Shown in pieces: positions 8,270-16,209 of a DNA stretch of 64,000 bases; position 1 is the first letter of the stretch, and every line of letters starts with the position of its first letter. The translations under genes and the position numbers were made by a program. The DNA comes from CAZSBB01 sp964605235 (GTDB taxonomy: Bacteria > Planctomycetota > Phycisphaerae > Phycisphaerales > Phycisphaeraceae), in contig CAZSBB010000023.1 in NCBI GenBank assembly GCA_964605235.1, positions 42,031 to 106,030 of the forward strand. Direction: 5' to 3'. The notes under the pieces were generated by a model. It ran no database searches and had not been told where the DNA came from. It saw nothing but the letters and a program-made list of their open reading frames with translations.

Positions 8270-9745
8270 ATGAGTGAAAGCCCGACGATGAGCCCAACCG
8301 TGCCCAACATCATTCTGCTGATGGCGGAAGACACCGGCATCCATCAAGGCTGCTACGGTGAAAGCTATGCCTATACCCCGAACATCGACCGGCTGGCGCA
8401 GCAGGGTCGACGGTACACGCAATACCTCTCCGTCGCTCCGGTGTGCGCCCCCGCCCGCTCGTGCCATGTCACCGGCATGTACCCCTGGGCGCTGGGCACG
8501 CACCAGATGCGGTCCAAATTGCTCAACCCGCCCCAGCTCTACACGAACGCGCTGCAGCAGCGCGGGTACTACGTCAACTGGCAGAACAAAACCGATTTCA
8601 ACTTCACGCCGCCCGCCGACTTCGCCACCGAAACCAACTGCTGGCTCGAGCGTCTGCGCACCGGCACGTTGCCGCAGCAACCCTTTTTTCTGTACCGCAA
8701 TTTTGAAGTCACCCACGAAAGCACCATGTGGGCGCAGCCGCGCGAAGGTGAGCACTGGGGCATGGCGCAGACCCGCCGGGAACTGATGTGGATGGTGCCC
8801 GAGGCGGCGCGGCATGATCCGCAGCACGCCCCCGTGCCGCCTTACCTGCCCAATACGCCCGAGGTCCGGGAAGACATCGCCCGCTACTTTGACGCCCTGA
8901 CCATTCAGGACGCCCAGATCGGCGCGGTGCTCGCGGCGCTGGAGCAATCGCCCTATGCCGCCAATACCGTGGTGATTTACATGGCGGATCACGGCCGGGG
9001 CCTGGTCCGTGAAAAACGCTGGTGTTACCACGCCGGGCTCAACGTGCCGCTGATCGTGCGCTGGCCCGGCCACATTCAGGCCGGCACGGTCTGCACCGAT
9101 GTCGTCAGCGGCGTGGACATTGCCCCGACCATGCTCTCCCTGGCGGGTGTGACTGCCGAGCAGATGCCCCGTCACTACCAGGGCCAGGCGTTTCTCGGCT
9201 CGGCGCAGCCCCGCACGCCCCGCGCCATCGCCTTCTCCGGGCGCGACCGCATGGACGAAGCTTTCGACCGCGTGCGCACCGCGCGCTCCAGCCAGTTCCA
9301 TTACATCCGCAACTACTTTCCCAACATTCCCTATTGCCAGCGCAATCAGTACATGGAAAACCAGCTCACCACCCAGGTCATGCGTGAGCTTCATGCGACC
9401 GGCAAGCTGGAGGGAGCCGCCGGACTGTGGATGCGTCGACCCAAGCCCGCCGAGGAACTCTACGACGTGCAGCGCGATCCGCACATGATCCACAATCTGG
9501 CGGCCGATCCCACGCAGCATGCGGCGCTCGCGCAGTTGCGCCACGCTTTGGACGAGCATGTGCAGGCCGTCGACGATCACGGAACGCGCTCCGAGCGTGA
9601 GCTCATCGCCCGGGGGTTGGTGGAAGATCAGCTTGACGCCTACCGCGCCCGCATCGACCACCTGCCTGAGCCCTACCGCCTGGGCGCGGTGGATGCGATT
9701 CTGGAAAGCTCGGAAGCAGACCAGTTCACACCGAACTGGCCATGA
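8270..9745 (+). CDS. sulfatase
   Basis: This 491-residue sulfatase has VPNIILLMAEDTGIHQGCYG at the N-terminus, the site C59-A-P-A-R (VAPVCAPARSCHVTGMYP), a second metal or substrate segment VVIYMADHGRGLVREK, and the closing block AEELYDVQRDPHMIHNLAADP. Cys59 is the residue expected to become formylglycine. No signal peptide is seen. It follows the HEAT-bearing sulfatase by 15 bases and is clearly its paralogue (shared EDxxxHxGCYG and NTPEVRE-type segments), so the two may remove sulfate from different positions of one glycan. The ATG at 8270 has no clear ribosome-binding site; ATG 8288 (MSPTVPN) is an alternative. No formylglycine-generating enzyme is present in the window. Confidence 0.92.
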   Translation: MSESPTMSPTVPNIILLMAEDTGIHQGCYGESYAYTPNIDRLAQQGRRYTQYLSVAPVCAPARSCHVTGMYPWALGTHQMRSKLLNPPQLYTNALQQRGYYVNWQNKTDFNFTPPADFATETNCWLERLRTGTLPQQPFFLYRNFEVTHESTMWAQPREGEHWGMAQTRRELMWMVPEAARHDPQHAPVPPYLPNTPEVREDIARYFDALTIQDAQIGAVLAALEQSPYAANTVVIYMADHGRGLVREKRWCYHAGLNVPLIVRWPGHIQAGTVCTDVVSGVDIAPTMLSLAGVTAEQMPRHYQGQAFLGSAQPRTPRAIAFSGRDRMDEAFDRVRTARSSQFHYIRNYFPNIPYCQRNQYMENQLTTQVMRELHATGKLEGAAGLWMRRPKPAEELYDVQRDPHMIHNLAADPTQHAALAQLRHALDEHVQAVDDHGTRSERELIARGLVEDQLDAYRARIDHLPEPYRLGAVDAILESSEADQFTPNWP

Positions 9746-9834
9746 AGCTGGGTTCCAGATCGCCGGTGATGTATTTCAGCGGCACGTGCCTGATCGCCCC
9801 CACAATCGGCTGCGATCTGCGATGATTCCCCGCC

Positions 9835-11094
9835 ATGAGTAACTCGGCAGACCGTGTTCGTCACGATCCCTACGCAGCATTTCGACACCGGGGCTATCAG
9901 CTCTACTCGCTGGGGTGGATGCTGGTGCTGCTGGGCACGCAGGTGCAGAGCGTCGCTTTGCAGTGGGAAATTTATGAGCGCACCGAGCAGGCGATCGCCC
10001 TGGGCCTGGTCGGACTGGTGCAGATCGTGCCCGCCCTGCTCTTCCTGTTGCCCGCCGGCCACCTGGCGGACAGCCGGGACCGCCGCGGCGTGGTGACCGT
10101 CGGCATGGTGGGCACCACGCTGACCAGCCTGGCGCTGGCGGGCGCGTCGATGGCGTCCGCGCCGGTCTGGCTGCTGTATCTGCTGCTGTTTCTGGACGCC
10201 ACCTTCCTGTCGCTGGCGCGGCCGGCACGCTCCGCCATGCTGCCGCTGATTGTTCCCGAAGCCGTCTTCGGCAACGCGGTGACGTGGAACAGCAGCCTGT
10301 TTCAACTGGCGATGGTGGTCGGGCCCGCCCTCGGCGGCCTGGTGGTCGCGTGGTGGTTGCCCGCGGCATACCTTTTCAGCGCCGCCGGCTCCACCCTCTT
10401 CGCCATCATCATGTGGTTCATCGCCCTGCGCCCGCAACAACGCAGCGGCAGCCGGGCGAGTCTGCAAACCCTGCTGGCGGGGATGAGCTTCGTCCGCCGC
10501 ACGCCGCTGGTGCTCGCGGCCATCAGTCTGGACATGTTTGCCGTGCTGCTGGGCGGCGCGGTGTACCTGTTGCCGATCTTCGCCAAGGACATTCTGCAGG
10601 TGGGCGAATGGGGTTTCGGGCTGCTGCGGGCAGCGCCGGCAGTAGGCGCGTTGCTCATGGCGCTGGTGCTGGCGCACACGCCGCCGATGCGTCACGCCGG
10701 GCGCAACCTGCTGCTGGCGGTGGCGGGGTTCGGGCTGGCGACCATCATCTTTGGTGTTTCCCGATCCTTCTGGCTGTCGCTGGTGGCATTGGCGTTGACG
10801 GGCGCCTTGGACAATATCAGCGTGGTCATCCGGCACACGCTGGTGCAACTGGCGACGCCGGACTCCATGCGCGGCCGGGTGTCGGCGGTCAACAGCGTGT
10901 TCATCGGGTTGTCCAACGAACTGGGTGGATTCGAATCCGGCCTGGTCGCGCAGGGCTTCGGGCCAGTGGTCTCGGTGGTCAGCGGCGGCATCGGCACCAT
11001 CGCCGTGGTCGCGGCGACGGCGGTCATGTCCCCCACGCTGCGCCAACTCGACCGCGTGGACGATGCGGCAGCCGAACAGAACCGCGCCAGTTAG
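9835..11094 (+). CDS. MFS transporter, EntS-like exporter family
   Basis: This 419-residue protein has about twelve hydrophobic helices and major-facilitator signatures: GHLADSRDRRGVV matches the loop 2-3 motif (G-x-L-a-D-r-x-g-r-r), and ARPARSAMLPLIVPEAVFGNAVTWNSSLFQLAMVVGPALGGLV is typical of the MFS_3/EntS subgroup, which exports siderophores, drugs or metabolites. It lies 89 bases after the sulfatase pair and ends 21 bases before the convergent dioxygenase-like gene. Its placement suggests a link with the sulfatase locus, but an importer role for desulfated sugars would be unusual for this subfamily; the substrate is unknown. Confidence 0.85.
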   Translation: MSNSADRVRHDPYAAFRHRGYQLYSLGWMLVLLGTQVQSVALQWEIYERTEQAIALGLVGLVQIVPALLFLLPAGHLADSRDRRGVVTVGMVGTTLTSLALAGASMASAPVWLLYLLLFLDATFLSLARPARSAMLPLIVPEAVFGNAVTWNSSLFQLAMVVGPALGGLVVAWWLPAAYLFSAAGSTLFAIIMWFIALRPQQRSGSRASLQTLLAGMSFVRRTPLVLAAISLDMFAVLLGGAVYLLPIFAKDILQVGEWGFGLLRAAPAVGALLMALVLAHTPPMRHAGRNLLLAVAGFGLATIIFGVSRSFWLSLVALALTGALDNISVVIRHTLVQLATPDSMRGRVSAVNSVFIGLSNELGGFESGLVAQGFGPVVSVVSGGIGTIAVVAATAVMSPTLRQLDRVDDAAAEQNRAS

Positions 11095-11115
11095 CGCCAC
11101 CGGCCCGAGTTTGCA

Positions 11116-11940
11116 TCAGTCAATCGCCTGCACGTACTGCATCCATTGCGTCAGGGCCTGCTGCGCGGGCGTGAACCGGGCGCGCACATGGGCGGGCATG
11201 GCGAAGTGATAGTTGTGCTGGGGCGAATAGGTCATGATGTTGAAGTCGCGCGCCACATAGTTGAAATACAGGTTGGTGCGTGGCTGAGCGCAAACACTGC
11301 CCAGCCCGTTGTGCAGCAAGGCTTCGCTGAACAGCAGCACATCGCCCGGTTGACCGAGGATTTGCCGCGTTCCCGGCAATGTCTGGTCGGGATAATCCCG
11401 CCAGTTCAAATCGAAGTTCGACTTATGGCCACCTGGCAGCGCCAGCATGCAGCCGTTCTCCGGCGTGTTTTCGGTCAGGAAAAACACCACGTTGAGCATC
11501 CGCGTACTGATGACGCCCTGCCGGAAGCTGTACCCCTCGGGTCCGATGCCGCGATGCCAGGACCCGACCTCGTGGCCGGCGGTTTTGCTGATCGACCAGG
11601 TGTTCGCCAGTTGCGGGCCGCGCATGAACTCGCGCAGGTAGGGCAGCACGCGCGGATGGTCAATCAACTCGTCAAAGACCGGGCTCAACCGCAGCAAGCC
11701 GTTGAGCCGCAGAAAGCCGGGCCGCTCCTGTCGCGTGGGTTGGCTCTCGGCGCCATCGGGCTGGGGCCGGCGCCAGTGGCTGTCATCATGCGGCAGCGTT
11801 TCGAGACGGCGCACTTCCGCCAGCAGCCGCGCCACGGTCGGCGCATCGAGCGCCTGGCGCAGCAGCAGGTAGCCCTGCAAGTCGAACAGAAACCGATCCT
11901 CCACCGCGACACCGGACGCCTGGGCGGGCTGCGTCGACAT
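11116..11940 (-). CDS. phytanoyl-CoA dioxygenase (PhyH) family protein with altered iron motif
   Basis: This 274-residue protein resembles Fe(II)/2-oxoglutarate oxygenases of the PhyH family: VEDRFLFDLQGYLLLRQAL at the start, NVVFFLTENTPENGCMLALPGGHKSNF in the middle, and GQPGDVLLFSEALLHNGLGSV and RTNLYFNYV near the end. AAGGAGG lies 8 bases before the ATG at 11940, so longer starts are unlikely. The first metal ligand pair, normally H-x-D/E, reads W-H129-R-G, so the acid is absent at its usual place; H210 fits the distal histidine and the RTNLYFNY arginine fits the 2-oxoglutarate site. Either another residue completes the site or the activity differs. It is divergent from an AraC regulator, its likely controller. 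Confidence 0.82.
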   Translation of the reverse strand: MSTQPAQASGVAVEDRFLFDLQGYLLLRQALDAPTVARLLAEVRRLETLPHDDSHWRRPQPDGAESQPTRQERPGFLRLNGLLRLSPVFDELIDHPRVLPYLREFMRGPQLANTWSISKTAGHEVGSWHRGIGPEGYSFRQGVISTRMLNVVFFLTENTPENGCMLALPGGHKSNFDLNWRDYPDQTLPGTRQILGQPGDVLLFSEALLHNGLGSVCAQPRTNLYFNYVARDFNIMTYSPQHNYHFAMPAHVRARFTPAQQALTQWMQYVQAID

Positions 11941-12015
11941 GTTGAATCCTCCTTGGCGAATCTTCAGCATACTTCCGGGACCACATTCGGGCTGGTATTC
12001 TGACGATCATTCTCC

Positions 12016-12924
12016 ATGATGCCCATGGCTCAGAGTCCTCCCAACCTGTTGAAAAATCCTGTCCCCGATCCCCCGGCGGGCACGGAGCTGGCGCTGCTGG
12101 CGGCTTCGCTGCGGGTGGTGTATCTGCGTGGCGGTGAGACCCGCGCGCTGCTGCGCGATCAGCGCCAGGTGCTGCCGTTCACGCTGATCGGTCAAAGCTG
12201 TGATGTCCCGCTGCGGGTGCAACTGGCGGATCAGGCGATTGTGCCGGTGCCGACCGGCGGCGGTTACATCCTGCCCGCGGGGCAGCCGCATCGGGTGTTC
12301 GCCAGCGGGCCGGGACAGGTCGGCCGTTTCCGCTGGGCCCATCTGCATCTGCAGTTCCAGGACGGCATCGACCTGTTCCACTTCTGCCAGTCGCCCGCGG
12401 GCGTCAGCGCGGCCACGGGTCGGCAGATCGGCCAACTGAACCTGGCGCTGCTCCGCGCCAGCCAAACCGCGCCACCGAGCATGGCCGGGGCTGTGCGGTT
12501 GCATCGCCTCTGCGCCCGGCTGCTGACGCTGCTGATCCGCTGTTGCCCGGCACGCGCGGAGGGGCTGGCGCAGTTGGCGACCTTGAGCCGCCTGGAGCCG
12601 GTGTTCCAGTTCATGCGCGAACATCTGGCGCGGCCGGTGCTGCGCGACGAGCTGGCGCACGCGGCCGGACTATCCCCCTCGCGCTTTCACGCGCTGTTTC
12701 AGCAAAGCACCGGCCGCAGCCCGTTGGCGTACCTGACACAACTGCGGCTGCAACGGGCACAGGAAATTTTGCTGAGCACCAACAGGCCCATCGCGCAGGT
12801 CGCCGAGGCGGTAGGTTTCCGGGATCCCTTCCATTTCACGCGCACCTTTACTCGGACCACGGGCATGAGTCCTCGGCGGTATCGCGTTGCTGCGCGGGAC
12901 ACCCATCCCCCCGCCGGCAGCTAG
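12016..12924 (+). CDS. AraC family transcriptional regulator
   Basis: This 302-residue protein has an N-terminal cupin-like sensing half (GGYILPAGQPHRVFASGPGQ is characteristic) and a C-terminal pair of helix-turn-helices. The first is RPVLRDELAHAAGLSPSRFHALFQQSTG, the second RAQEILLSTNRPIAQVAEAVGFRDPFHFTRTFTRTTGMSPRRYR, an excellent match to the AraC signature. It is separated from the divergent PhyH-like gene by 75 bases, the classical arrangement for a local activator. Three candidate ATGs (residues 1, 2 and 4) lie together with no clear ribosome-binding site. In planctomycetes such AraC-oxygenase pairs are often catabolic; the effector is unknown. Confidence 0.9.
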   Translation: MMPMAQSPPNLLKNPVPDPPAGTELALLAASLRVVYLRGGETRALLRDQRQVLPFTLIGQSCDVPLRVQLADQAIVPVPTGGGYILPAGQPHRVFASGPGQVGRFRWAHLHLQFQDGIDLFHFCQSPAGVSAATGRQIGQLNLALLRASQTAPPSMAGAVRLHRLCARLLTLLIRCCPARAEGLAQLATLSRLEPVFQFMREHLARPVLRDELAHAAGLSPSRFHALFQQSTGRSPLAYLTQLRLQRAQEILLSTNRPIAQVAEAVGFRDPFHFTRTFTRTTGMSPRRYRVAARDTHPPAGS

Positions 12925-13215
12925 CCGGGATCGCGGCCGGAGCACGGAAGCCCATCCCGAGCGCTGCCCCAAGCCCTCTGCAGTTCCCCCGGGCCAATCT
13001 GTATATCGTTCATATCATCCGCTTATCTCATTTTCAGACAGCGTCTCCACATCTCCCCGAGGTACCTGTACTACAATTATCACTGCATATTTCTATTTAT
13101 GGCTTGACACGACGGCAATTCCGGGGAGAATAATAAAACGTTCAAATCGTTCACTAAATCAAACGGGCGTGGGGCCACCCGATGGTGAAGCCCTGCCGGC
13201 CCGGGAGTCGCCAAG
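12925..13215. other. intergenic region upstream of lipid operon
   Basis: These 291 bases hold no convincing gene. The part from about 13005 to 13165 is clearly more AT-rich than the surroundings and contains the promoter candidate listed separately. No hairpin terminator for the AraC gene was recognised. Confidence 0.5.
13104..13134 (+). promoter_or_regulatory. candidate sigma-70-type promoter of the lipid-modification operon
   Basis: A perfect TTGACA at 13104-13109 is followed by an AT-rich GAATAAT at 13128-13134. The spacing is 18-19 bases, slightly long. The start codon of the desaturase gene is about 80 bases downstream, with an AAGG just before it. No ECF-type (TGATC...) promoter was seen. 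Confidence 0.45.
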
Positions 13216-14187
13216 GTGAATGCACTGGTGTCCAAGTTCTGGCGTTCGTCGCTGCTGCGCTGGTTGTTGACCGACCAGGGCTCGGCGCCAGCCAACCCGT
13301 TGGACATTCAGCGCCAGCGCATCGACGTCGTCCGCTGCCTGCCGTTCTTCGCCCTGCACGTCGGCTGTCTGGCGGTCTGGTGGGTGGGCATCAGCGCCAC
13401 GGCGGTGCTGGTTGCCCTGGGCCTGTACCTGTTGCGGATGTTCCTGATCACCGCCTTCTACCATCGCTATTTCGCCCATCGCGCCTTCAAGACCAGCCGC
13501 CTGGTGCAGGCCGTCGCCGCGGCGCTGGCGTGCACCGCCGGCCAGCGCGGGCCGTTGTGGTGGGCGGCCCATCATCGCCATCACCACAAGCATTCCGACC
13601 AGGATCAGGACATCCACTCGCCCCACATCGTCAGTCTGCTGCGCAGCCACATGGGCTGGTTCATGACCCCTGCCGCCTTCGCCACGCGCGACGAGTACAT
13701 TCGTGACTGGCAGCGCTATCCCGAACTGCGCTGGCTCAACCGCTTCGACTGGGCGCCCTTCCTGCTGCTGGGCGGCATCCTGTGGCTGGCGGGCGCGCTG
13801 CTGGAACGCACCGCCCCCCAACTGGGCGTCACCGGGGCGCAGTTGTTCGTCTGGGGTTTCTGCCTCTCCACGGTGCTGGTCTACCACGCCACCTACACCA
13901 TCAATTCGCTGGCGCATCGCTTTGGTTCCCGGCGTTACGCCACCGCCGACCACAGCCGCAACAATTTGTGGCTGGCGCTGCTGACGCTCGGGGAAGGCTG
14001 GCACAACAACCATCACCACTATCCCGGCGCCGCCCGGCAGGGCTTTTACTGGTGGGAAATCGATCTGACCTGGTATCTGCTGCTGCTGCTGGAGCGGCTG
14101 GGCGTCGTCCGCGACCTGCGGCCCGTGCCGGCGCCGGCGCTGGGGCGCAACCGGGTGGAGTCAGCAACCGTGCAGGAGGCCCACTGA
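13216..14187 (+). CDS. acyl-CoA / fatty acid desaturase (delta-9 type)
   Basis: This 323-residue integral membrane diiron enzyme would introduce a cis double bond into acyl chains. The three histidine boxes are present and in order: HRYFAHR, HHRHHH and HNNHHH (in GEGWHNNHHHYPGAARQGFYWWEID). Hydrophobic segments flank them as in stearoyl-CoA desaturases (VLVALGLYLLRMFLITAFY; FVWGFCLSTVLVYHATYTINSLAHRFG). It is the first of seven tightly packed genes, and its stop codon overlaps the next start as TGATG. A desaturase next to cyclopropane-synthase-like genes is logical, because a double bond is the substrate for methylation. The start at 13216 is preceded by AAGG. Confidence 0.93.
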   Translation: MNALVSKFWRSSLLRWLLTDQGSAPANPLDIQRQRIDVVRCLPFFALHVGCLAVWWVGISATAVLVALGLYLLRMFLITAFYHRYFAHRAFKTSRLVQAVAAALACTAGQRGPLWWAAHHRHHHKHSDQDQDIHSPHIVSLLRSHMGWFMTPAAFATRDEYIRDWQRYPELRWLNRFDWAPFLLLGGILWLAGALLERTAPQLGVTGAQLFVWGFCLSTVLVYHATYTINSLAHRFGSRRYATADHSRNNLWLALLTLGEGWHNNHHHYPGAARQGFYWWEIDLTWYLLLLLERLGVVRDLRPVPAPALGRNRVESATVQEAH

Positions 14188-15446
14188 TGAAAGTCGCCAT
14201 CATTGGCAGTGGCATCTCCGGCAGCGTCGCGGCGCACCACCTGCACCGCCGCTGCGACCTGACCGTTTTCGAAGCCGACTCGCGCATCGGCGGGCACACC
14301 CACACCGTGCAAGTCGAGCACGCCGGCCAAAGCTGGGCGATCGACACCGGCTTCATCGTCTACAACGAGCCGAACTATCCCCATTTCAGCCGCCTGCTCC
14401 GCGAACTGGAAGTGCCGACCCAGCCGACCAGCATGAGCTTCGCCGTGCGCTGCGATCGCACGGGTCTGGAATACAACGGCACGGGGCTCAATCGGCTCTT
14501 CGCCCAGCGCCGCAACTGCGTGCGCTGGAGCTTCTGGCGCATGCTCAGCGACATCCTGCGCTTTGGCCGTCAGGCGCCGCGCCTGCTCGACGATGAATCC
14601 CAGGACCCGACCGTCGAGGAGTTCCTTCACGCCGGCCGCTACAGCCCCATCTTCCGCGAGCACTATCTGGTGCCGCTGGGCGCCGCCCTGTGGTCCTGCC
14701 CCCCCGACAGCTTTCGGCAGTTCCAGATGCGTTTTGTGGTCCGCTTCCTGCACAACCACGCCATGCTGCAGCTCGGCGGCCGACCGGTCTGGCGGGTGAT
14801 CCGGGGCGGTTCGCAGAACTACAGCGACAAGCTGACCGCGCCGTTCCGCGCCTGCATCCGCACCGGCACGCCGGTGGTCAATGTCCGCCGGGTGGCGGGG
14901 CGCCTGCAGTTGCGCACCGCCGCCGGCGAGAGCGAAGCTTTCGACCATGTGATCTTCGCCTGCCACGCCGACCAGGCGCTGCGGATTCTGGAGCAGCCGC
15001 TGCCGGTCGAGCGGCAGGTGCTCGCCTGCTTCCCCTACCAGCGGAACATCGCGACCCTGCATACGGACGAAAGCGTGCTGCCGACGCGCCGCCTGGCGCG
15101 CGCCAGTTGGAACGTGCATCTGCCCGCCGACCGCGAACGCTTCGCCCTGGTCACCTACAACATGAATCTGCTCCAGTCGCTCAAAGCGCCGTGCACTTTC
15201 TGCGTCACGCTCAACGACGATGGACGAATCGACCCCGCCCGGGTGCTGCGCCGCATCACCTACCACCATCCGCTGTATTTCCGGGACCGGGTCGCGGCCC
15301 AGCGGCGGCATCGGGAACTGATCGACCTGCAGGGCGTTTCCTACTGCGGCGCCTACTGGGGCTATGGCTTCCATGAAGACGGCGTCACCAGCGCCATGCG
15401 TGTCGCCGATGTGCTGCTGATGAAGCAGGCGGTGCCGCATGTATAG
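14187..15446 (+). CDS. FAD-dependent oxidoreductase, amine-oxidase/desaturase-like
   Basis: This 419-residue flavoprotein starts MKVAIIGSGISGSVAAHHL, a dinucleotide-binding fold with GxGxxG, followed by the second motif R-I-G-G-H-T and the substrate-domain segment AIDTGFIVYNEPNYPHFSRLLREL. This subfamily (COG2907 type) is found beside DUF1365 and cyclopropane-synthase-like genes in many proteobacteria. Known relatives: FAD enzymes beside CFA-like methylases take part in making 10-methyl fatty acids in actinobacteria and furan fatty acids in Rhodobacter. The ATG overlaps the desaturase stop, and the end overlaps the DUF1365 start by 8 bases. The exact reaction here is not known. Confidence 0.9.
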   Translation: MKVAIIGSGISGSVAAHHLHRRCDLTVFEADSRIGGHTHTVQVEHAGQSWAIDTGFIVYNEPNYPHFSRLLRELEVPTQPTSMSFAVRCDRTGLEYNGTGLNRLFAQRRNCVRWSFWRMLSDILRFGRQAPRLLDDESQDPTVEEFLHAGRYSPIFREHYLVPLGAALWSCPPDSFRQFQMRFVVRFLHNHAMLQLGGRPVWRVIRGGSQNYSDKLTAPFRACIRTGTPVVNVRRVAGRLQLRTAAGESEAFDHVIFACHADQALRILEQPLPVERQVLACFPYQRNIATLHTDESVLPTRRLARASWNVHLPADRERFALVTYNMNLLQSLKAPCTFCVTLNDDGRIDPARVLRRITYHHPLYFRDRVAAQRRHRELIDLQGVSYCGAYWGYGFHEDGVTSAMRVADVLLMKQAVPHV

Positions 15447-16209
15447 CTGCATCTACGAGGGTCAGGTGCGGCATCGCCGGCGGGCGCCGATCACCCACGC
15501 CTTTCGCTATCGCCTGTTCATGCTGCATCTGGACCTGGGCGAACTCGATGAGGTTTTCGCCGGACGCTGGCTGTGGTCCACCCGCCGACCCGCGCTGGCG
15601 TGGTTTCGCCGGGCGGATCACCTGGGGCCGGCCGGGCAGCAGCTCGACCAGAGCGTGCGCACGCTGGTCCAGCAACGCACCGGGCGCACGCCTCCGGGGC
15701 CGATCACGCTGCTGACCCACCTGCGTTACGCCGGCTATGTGATGAACCCGGTCAGCTTCTACTACTGCTGGGAAAGCTGTCGCACCCGCCTGCACAGCAT
15801 TGTGGCTTCGATCACCAACACGCCCTGGGGCGAGCGACATCACTATGTGCTGCCGATTGACGCCCCGCCGCGCCGCACGCACCGCTTCACTTTCGCCAAG
15901 GATTTCCACGTCTCGCCCTTCATGCCGATGACGCAGCATTACGACTGGCGGCTGACCACCCCCGCCCAGCAGTTGTGCGTGCACATGATCAATCAGCAAC
16001 AGGGCCGGGCGTTGTTTGACGCCACGCTGCTGCTGCGTCGTCGGGCGATCACCGGCCTGAACCTGGCGCGGGTGCTGGCGGCGTACCCGCTGATGACCGT
16101 GCAGGTGATCGCCGGCATCTACTGGCAGGCGCTGCGGCTGAAGCTCAAAGGCGCGCCGTTCCATCCCCATCCCCGCCATCGGCTGACCACTGCCGGAGAA
16201 ACCTCATGA
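15439..16209 (+). CDS. DUF1365 family protein
   Basis: This 256-residue protein matches DUF1365: MYSCIYEGQVRHRRRAPITHAFRYRLFMLHLDL at the start and the core RYAGYVMNPVSFYYCW, then FAKDFHVSPFMPM. The biochemical role is unknown, but the gene nearly always sits between an FAD oxidoreductase and a cyclopropane-fatty-acid-synthase-like methyltransferase, as it does here, so a step in acyl-chain modification is inferred. A C-terminal hydrophobic stretch (LARVLAAYPLMTVQVIAGIYW) suggests membrane contact. It overlaps both neighbours (8 bases before, 4 bases after), which suggests translational coupling. Confidence 0.92.
   Translation: MYSCIYEGQVRHRRRAPITHAFRYRLFMLHLDLGELDEVFAGRWLWSTRRPALAWFRRADHLGPAGQQLDQSVRTLVQQRTGRTPPGPITLLTHLRYAGYVMNPVSFYYCWESCRTRLHSIVASITNTPWGERHHYVLPIDAPPRRTHRFTFAKDFHVSPFMPMTQHYDWRLTTPAQQLCVHMINQQQGRALFDATLLLRRRAITGLNLARVLAAYPLMTVQVIAGIYWQALRLKLKGAPFHPHPRHRLTTAGETS

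Noticed and set aside
9835..11094. MFS gene as sugar importer of the sulfatase locus
   Set aside because: The motifs fit the EntS-like exporter subgroup, not sugar porters; the role is left open.
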